Part shown: piece by piece, positions 5,157 to 7,565 of the stretch
Layout of the letters: every line of letters starts with the position of its first letter
How positions within the stretch are numbered: the stretch's first letter is position 1
DNA from: Paracoccaceae bacterium
GTDB lineage: Bacteria; Pseudomonadota; Alphaproteobacteria; Rhodobacterales; Rhodobacteraceae
NCBI GenBank assembly: GCA_026709725.1
Contig: JAPOSK010000097.1
Coordinates: forward strand, 1 to 7,565
Direction of reading: 5' to 3'
DNA: 7,565 nt
Translations under genes and position numbers: made by a program
The notes under the pieces: generated by a model
The model's input: the letters and a program-made list of their open reading frames with translations, nothing else
Told to the model about the DNA's origin: nothing
Database searches by the model: none

Positions 5157-5330
5157 ATGACGCAAGTGGAAATAAGCAAACACACAGAGTCCAAGCTCAT
5201 TGAGATTCGCTTGGCTTGGGGAATGGACGCGCCGGATGATGGGCTGATTCACCCCCAGTTCCTTTCGCAAATGCCATTGGACATGATGATTGCCGTGCTG
5301 GTGGAAGGCGAGCGTGCCCGGTTTCACTAG
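5157..5330 (+). CDS. 57-residue hypothetical protein
   Basis: The start at 5157 is placed by CGGAGGAG, about eight bases upstream. A closer ATG at 5149 reads only two further codons before a stop. The product begins with a strand-like stretch TQVEISKHTESKLIEIRLAWG (2-22), then DAPDDGLIHPQFLSQMPLDMMIAVLVEGER (24-53), ending in a helix. It follows a 49-base gap with no recognisable signal. Immediately after its stop lies a perfect 14-base palindrome. I cannot assign a family. Confidence 0.7.
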   Translation: MTQVEISKHTESKLIEIRLAWGMDAPDDGLIHPQFLSQMPLDMMIAVLVEGERARFH

Positions 5331-5343
5331 TTCCTTAAGGAAC
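5330..5343. repeat. perfect 14-base palindrome
   Basis: GTTCCTTAAGGAAC is fully self-complementary and begins on the last base of the 5157-5330 stop codon. With no loop it could form only a short hairpin by opening central pairs; no T-run follows, so it is not an intrinsic terminator. It could be an operator for a dimeric protein or a chance palindrome. Confidence 0.55.
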
Positions 5344-5358
5344 GGGGGGAGCCGGGTT

Positions 5359-5559
5359 ATGAGTGACGTGCGCTTTAAGAACGTGTGAAGCGTCGCAACG
5401 CTGCTTCCAACAACGGAAAAGGCTTGGAACTGGATGCAGGAAAACCTGAGCTTTGAGCCGTGGCAGTGGAGGCCGTATGGCTTGGTGTGCGAACACCGCA
5501 TGGCAAGGGACATTCTTGAGGGAATTAGAGAGGCCGGATTTGAAGTTGAGGTGCTTTAA
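5359..5559 (+). pseudogene. small conserved-type gene interrupted by in-frame TGA at codon 10
   Basis: ATG at 5359 follows GGGGGGAG with good spacing and opens MSDVRFKNV, then TGA (5386-5388); the same frame continues without a stop to TAA at 5557-5559, a total of 66 residue positions. The continuation SVATLLPTTEKAWNWMQENL...EHRMARDILEGIREAGFEVEVL matches a family I know from proteobacterial and phage genomes with the pattern GS(V/I)...L.P.T..A..W..E......W.....VEHR...DI..G....G. In that family a Gly usually precedes the Ser, and GGA to TGA is one base change. TGA acts as a normal stop in many neighbouring genes, so recoding is unlikely. It may be a true nonsense mutation, a sequencing error, or a gene reinitiating downstream (next in-frame ATG is 5422). 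The end of the gene overlaps the outer helix of the type II hammerhead. Confidence 0.75.
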
Positions 5560-5622
5560 CAGCCGAAACCCATGGACGGGTCGCGGGGTGGCTCCCCGCC
5601 TGATGAGCCGCGGCAAGGTGCC
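5550..5622 (+). ncRNA. hammerhead ribozyme candidate, type II permutation
   Basis: The core runs in the order expected for an open stem II. Core GAAA is at 5565-5568. Stem III is ACCC (5568-5571) with GGGT (5578-5581), loop ATGGAC. The predicted cleavage site is after C5582 (GTC). Stem I is GCGGGG (5583-5588) with CCCCGC (5594-5599), loop TGGCT. The core CTGATGA is at 5600-5606. C5564 and G5607 give the 11.1-10.1 pair. Stem II is weak next to the core: only that pair, then a C-C mismatch. A second helix of eight pairs including three wobbles (GGTGCTTT 5550-5557 with AAGGTGCC 5615-5622) could close it across an internal loop. All invariant core bases are present, which is unlikely by chance beside a perfect stem I; activity is less certain than for the other two. 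Confidence 0.72.
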
Positions 5623-5671
5623 AAAGGCAACAGGCAAGATGCGCATCGCCAAGCGCAAAGGGGTAAACACT

Positions 5672-5881
5672 ATGACAATGGTTGAACAGATGCTTGCAAA
5701 TGTAACGGTGGACCATCAAAGCGATGAGGGCGTAATTTACCTCATGAACGGAAATGGGGCCATTGTTGCATCGTTGTACTACGACGCGCTTGGGCATGAA
5801 CAAGAGTTTATTGACCAAGTAAACCTGGCCCGTGAAATTGCGGGCCGCATCAACGGAGGAAAATCCAATGACGAAGCTTAA
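5672..5881 (+). CDS. small hypothetical protein downstream of type II ribozyme
   Basis: This encodes 69 residues; AAAGGGG lies seven to eight bases before the ATG at 5672. The N-terminal part MTMVEQMLANVTVDH is followed by two probable strands (GVIYLMNGNGAIVASLYYD, 20-38) and a helix (EFIDQVNLAREIAGRIN, 45-61). The GNGAIVASL..DALG segment suggests a compact beta hairpin plus helix fold. It is the first ORF after the hammerhead at 5550-5622, with a predicted cut 89 bases upstream of its start. It overlaps the next gene by 14 bases. Not recognised. Confidence 0.75.
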   Translation: MTMVEQMLANVTVDHQSDEGVIYLMNGNGAIVASLYYDALGHEQEFIDQVNLAREIAGRINGGKSNDEA

Positions 5882-6062
5882 CCCGGAAGAAGCAATAGAA
5901 CTGAAAACGCTCTACTACAACCATCAGGCCGCGGAAGTTGCGCTGCGTGAGCGCATGGGGGACTTTGGCTTTGACAAGAAACACGAACTTCTTATGGCGA
6001 TTCACCGCCTTGAAGATCGTCTTGGCCAATACCTGCCAATCTCCGATGGGGGTGGCGCGTGA
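5868..6062 (+). CDS. small helical hypothetical protein
   Basis: This encodes 64 residues. ATG at 5868 follows ACGGAGGA (seven bases) that lies inside the 3' end of the previous gene, giving a 14-base overlap. Predicted helices are NPEEAIELKTLYYNHQAAEVALRERMGD (5-32) and KKHELLMAIHRLEDRLGQYL (37-56), with a short loop between, so a helical hairpin is likely. Charged residues alternate with Leu/Ile in a way compatible with a two-helix coiled coil. The stop overlaps the GTG start of the next gene. No family recognised. Confidence 0.75.
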   Translation: MTKLNPEEAIELKTLYYNHQAAEVALRERMGDFGFDKKHELLMAIHRLEDRLGQYLPISDGGGA

Positions 6063-6376
6063 TTTATAAAAACAACAAAACCATTGCGGGGCTCAACGAA
6101 GAGCTTGAGGAGGCCATAGATGGCAACCTTAACCTTGTGCATTGGCTCGCAAACGAAGCTGAGGATGAACGGGATGTTCGCGATACAATGCGGGAGGCGC
6201 TTGCGGATGCGCGGAAGGCGGTTGAGATTATGGAAAAAATCTGGAAAAACGCCAACGAGATCTGCAACCTGGAACAATGGCTAATTGAGAGCCGGGACAA
6301 AATTGAAGAGCTCAGGCGCGGGCCTGTTAAAACGGGGGAGGTGGAACATAAAGAAATAGAGGGTCTTGCATCATGA
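6059..6376 (+). CDS. coiled-coil-like hypothetical protein, GTG start
   Basis: This encodes 105 residues, starting with GTG at 6059 inside GTGA that overlaps the preceding stop; GGGGGTGG lies just upstream. No earlier start is needed. Almost the whole chain is helical and highly charged: NKTIAGLNEELEEAIDG (6-22), then WLANEAEDERDVRDTMREAL and ADARKAVEIMEKIWKNANEI, then WLIESRDKIEELRRG. Heptad-like placement of Leu, Met, Ile and Val suggests a coiled coil or helical bundle, possibly a scaffold or partner protein. The tail (VEHKEIEGLAS) overlaps the next gene by ATGA. Function unknown. Confidence 0.78.
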   Translation: MIYKNNKTIAGLNEELEEAIDGNLNLVHWLANEAEDERDVRDTMREALADARKAVEIMEKIWKNANEICNLEQWLIESRDKIEELRRGPVKTGEVEHKEIEGLAS

Positions 6377-6654
6377 AGCTGGATGTTGAAATAACCAGTG
6401 GCTGCATTCTCCAAGGAACAGAGAACGAGCCCAACTCCTGCCCCGTGGCGATCGGCATGAGGCGCAAGGGCGTGCTGTGCGAGGTGCATCCGTGCGATAT
6501 TCGCTTTCCAGATGGCACCAGCGTCCCGACGCCAACAGCGGTTCACGACTTTGTGCGACGGTTCGACGCGGGTTTGCCGGTTGAACCGTTCAACTTCGAA
6601 ATTGAAGTTGGCGACAACAATGTTGGGGTTCCCATTGGGGCGCGGGGCGGTTGA
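6373..6654 (+). CDS. CP..A/FVRxFD family small protein, copy 2
   Basis: The product has 93 residues, last gene of the plus-strand run, with its ATG overlapping the previous stop. It parallels the 3205 gene: MKLDVEITSGCILQG, CPVAIGMRRKGVLCEV (23-38, CP at the same positions 23-24), a short middle with RFPDG, FVRRFDAGLPVEPFNFEIEV (60-79). The G-L-P-V-EPFxF segment is closer to the typical family form than copy 1. It carries extra Cys at 11, 36 and 41. The C-terminal GVPIGARGG is low-complexity. About 30 bases after its stop stands the terminator, so this gene closes the transcription unit. Role unknown. Confidence 0.85.
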   Translation: MKLDVEITSGCILQGTENEPNSCPVAIGMRRKGVLCEVHPCDIRFPDGTSVPTPTAVHDFVRRFDAGLPVEPFNFEIEVGDNNVGVPIGARGG

Positions 6655-6683
6655 TGGGGGCTGGTTAAAAGATCGTTGGCTTG

Positions 6684-6710
6684 GGGCGGCGGAAACGCCG
6701 CCCTTTTTTT
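6684..6710 (+). terminator. strong intrinsic terminator of the plus-strand operon
   Basis: GGGCGGCG (6684-6691) pairs perfectly with CGCCGCCC (6696-6703) over eight bases, closed by a GAAA tetraloop and followed by seven T (6704-6710). The orientation ends plus-strand transcription just after the last plus-strand gene. An alternative outer pairing, TTGGGGC (6681-6687) with GCCCCAA (6711-6717), overlaps the base of the stem. Confidence 0.95.
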
Positions 6711-6756
6711 GCCCCAAAAGGCGAAAACGGCAGGAAAAAAGGGGGTTTTTGGCGCG

Positions 6757-6792
6757 AAAAAAGCCCGCTCCATGGTTTTGGGTGGAGCGGGC
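6757..6792 (-). terminator. intrinsic terminator of the minus-strand operon
   Basis: GCCCGCTCCA (6763-6772) pairs perfectly with TGGAGCGGGC (6783-6792) around a ten-base loop. The six A at 6757-6762 become a U-run when read on the minus strand. It lies about 40 bases beyond the last minus-strand stop codon, so it ends that convergent cluster. Confidence 0.9.
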
Positions 6793-6831
6793 CGTTTCGC
6801 CAAAGCAGGCCCATACAAACAGGCTCGCAAA

Positions 6832-7056
6832 TTAGGTCGGGCGGCTTCTGCGCTCCCTGGCGGGGCGCGGCGGGCCGGTTCGCACCATCTTGCCGTTGAA
6901 CACCACGTGGGAAACAATTTCAAGGCTGTCGGCAAACCCCTTGCCATTGTCCCTCTCAAGGTTTAGAAAGGCGGATGTTGCATCCCATCCCCGCGATGTT
7001 CCGAGGGGGTTGCCGATGCTGTCGGTGAACACAAATTGCCGGGATGTCATGAACAT
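6832..7056 (-). CDS. small hypothetical protein, last gene of minus operon
   Basis: This encodes 74 residues; on the minus strand GGGAGG lies seven to eight bases before the ATG ending at 7056. A second in-frame ATG two codons later (7050) is possible but less well spaced. The protein starts with TSRQFVFTDSIGNPLGTSRGWDATSAFLNLERD, then GFADSLEIVSHVVFNGKMVRTG and a Pro/Arg-rich tail (PPRPARERRSRP). The middle reads as a helix followed by beta strands with an NGKMVR turn; the tail is probably disordered and could contact nucleic acid. It overlaps the upstream gene by ten bases. Family not recognised. Confidence 0.75.
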   Translation of the reverse strand: MFMTSRQFVFTDSIGNPLGTSRGWDATSAFLNLERDNGKGFADSLEIVSHVVFNGKMVRTGPPRPARERRSRPT

Positions 7057-7307
7057 TGGGCCGCCTCCCTTAGCTTGGCAATGCGTTCTTCATCCCTGTC
7101 GTACGCCCAGCCCTCGCGGTACGATATTGCAATGCGCTGAAGCGAGCCCGGATGGGCGCGTTCCATCTCCCTCGCCAAAGCCACCTCCCCAACAAAAACT
7201 TCGCGCGGCAGGTGGTCCAGGGTGTTGTACATCAACCTCATGCTGTACTCAACGCCCACGGCGTTTACATAAGGGTCGATGCTTTGTATGGTTTCGCGGT
7301 AGCTCAT
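7047..7307 (-). CDS. VNAxGVE-type phage hypothetical protein
   Basis: This encodes 86 residues; the ATG at 7305-7307 follows GGGAGG by about seven bases, so upstream in-frame codons are not used. Sequence order: DPYVNAVGVEYSMRLMYNTLDHLPREVF (11-38), VGEVALAREMERAHPGSLQRIAISY (39-63), then REGWAYDRDEERIAKLREAA. An xNAxGVExSMRxxYxTLDxL motif with a following EIxLARE..E helix is one I associate with small phage proteins of unknown role. The NAxGV start and the SYxxxYDxxxEER end also occur in the plus-strand gene 4457-4720. Its start overlaps the preceding gene's stop (ATGA) and its end overlaps the next gene. Confidence 0.8.
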   Translation of the reverse strand: MSYRETIQSIDPYVNAVGVEYSMRLMYNTLDHLPREVFVGEVALAREMERAHPGSLQRIAISYREGWAYDRDEERIAKLREAAQCS

Positions 7308-7534
7308 TCTTCCGCCTCCCTTACATGGCCGGCGTAGCCGCAATTCGGATGGTCGTTGCGCAGCTTTGCAAGCATCATATCGAGAAACGCAACGGCTTCT
7401 TTGTGCGTCCCCATGTGGATTGAGCTAAAGACTTCGGTGCTCGGCCAATCCCCGTGAAAACGGCTGTTGGCCATGTCTTTTGCCGTGACCATGTCAATGG
7501 TGACAATCTGCCTTCTATTGGATTGCCGGGTCAT
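7304..7534 (-). CDS. small hypothetical protein
   Basis: This encodes 76 residues. GGGAGGA is five bases before the ATG at 7532-7534, which fixes the start even though the frame stays open further upstream. The start of the protein is basic (TRQSNRRQIVTIDMVTAKDMANSRFHGD), then a probable FSSIHMGTHKEAVAFLDMMLAKLRND helix (about 36-61) and an acidic end (GHVREAEE). The stop TGA overlaps the next ATG. It may form a beta-alpha unit with a long C-terminal helix. No family recognised. Confidence 0.72.
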   Translation of the reverse strand: MTRQSNRRQIVTIDMVTAKDMANSRFHGDWPSTEVFSSIHMGTHKEAVAFLDMMLAKLRNDHPNCGYAGHVREAEE

Positions 7535-7565
7535 TGGCTTCCTCCCAATTTGCTTTGGCCGCATT
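7531..7565 (-). CDS. possible 3' end of an upstream minus-strand gene (partial)
   Basis: Read on the minus strand, one frame entering from the right edge runs CGQSKLGGSQ and stops at TGA (7531-7533), which overlaps the next ATG as ATGA, the junction type repeated throughout this window. Only ten codons are visible, so this rests on the overlap pattern alone. Confidence 0.35.
   Translation of the reverse strand, partial: CGQSKLGGSQ

Noticed and set aside
5386..5388. Global recoding of TGA as a sense codon
   Set aside because: TGA is the natural, overlapping stop of many neighbouring genes, so it must terminate in this genome.
6163..6175. Another CTGAGGA core-like match
   Set aside because: Inside the coiled-coil gene, with no flanking complementary arms.
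6890..7423. Plus-strand open frame of 177 codons opposite the minus-strand genes
   Set aside because: It runs antisense to three overlapping genes that each have good ribosome binding sites, and its composition is Pro/Arg-rich shadow-like.

Overview
The window looks like an accessory stretch of a tailed-phage (or prophage/plasmid) genome from a moderately GC-rich bacterium. It is packed with very small genes that mostly lack recognisable functions. Many of them overlap by ATGA or GTGA, most carry strong Shine-Dalgarno sequences (AAAGGAG, GGGAGG), and several belong to families usually seen in phages (a DUF2958-type protein, a small Cys-His/zinc-ribbon protein, SIREYAA-type and CP..A/FVRxFD-type small proteins). 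No structural, replication, integration or lysis gene is visible, so neither the host nor the element type can be fixed from this window.

Layout. Positions 1-91 are a leader with a plausible extended -10 promoter. From 92 to 6654 all genes lie on the plus strand, and the run ends in a clear intrinsic terminator at 6684-6710. A second, oppositely oriented terminator at 6757-6792 serves a minus-strand cluster of three overlapping genes, plus the tail of a possible fourth, that enters from the right edge. Several families occur more than once: three CxVC/VMAK proteins (555, 1376, 3906), two CP/FVRxFD proteins (3205, 6373), and possibly two VNAxGV proteins (4457 and minus-strand 7307). One small gene missing from simple long-ORF views, 394-558, encodes a protein built from a 27-residue tandem duplication. 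One gene (5359-5559) is interrupted by an in-frame TGA.

The most striking content is RNA. Three hammerhead self-cleaving ribozymes can be read directly from the plus strand: two type III copies (about 1302-1352 and 1924-1974) and one circularly permuted type II copy (core 5564-5607). Each sits in one of the few real intergenic gaps, shortly upstream of a ribosome binding site. The two type III copies are homologous leaders that differ by compensatory base-pair changes in all three stems. They also bracket one gene (1376-1900), so double cleavage would release a discrete 622-nt RNA carrying that ORF. The likely overall picture is one or more long early-type polycistronic transcripts of small accessory proteins, cut by built-in ribozymes into units with 5'-OH ends just ahead of selected genes.
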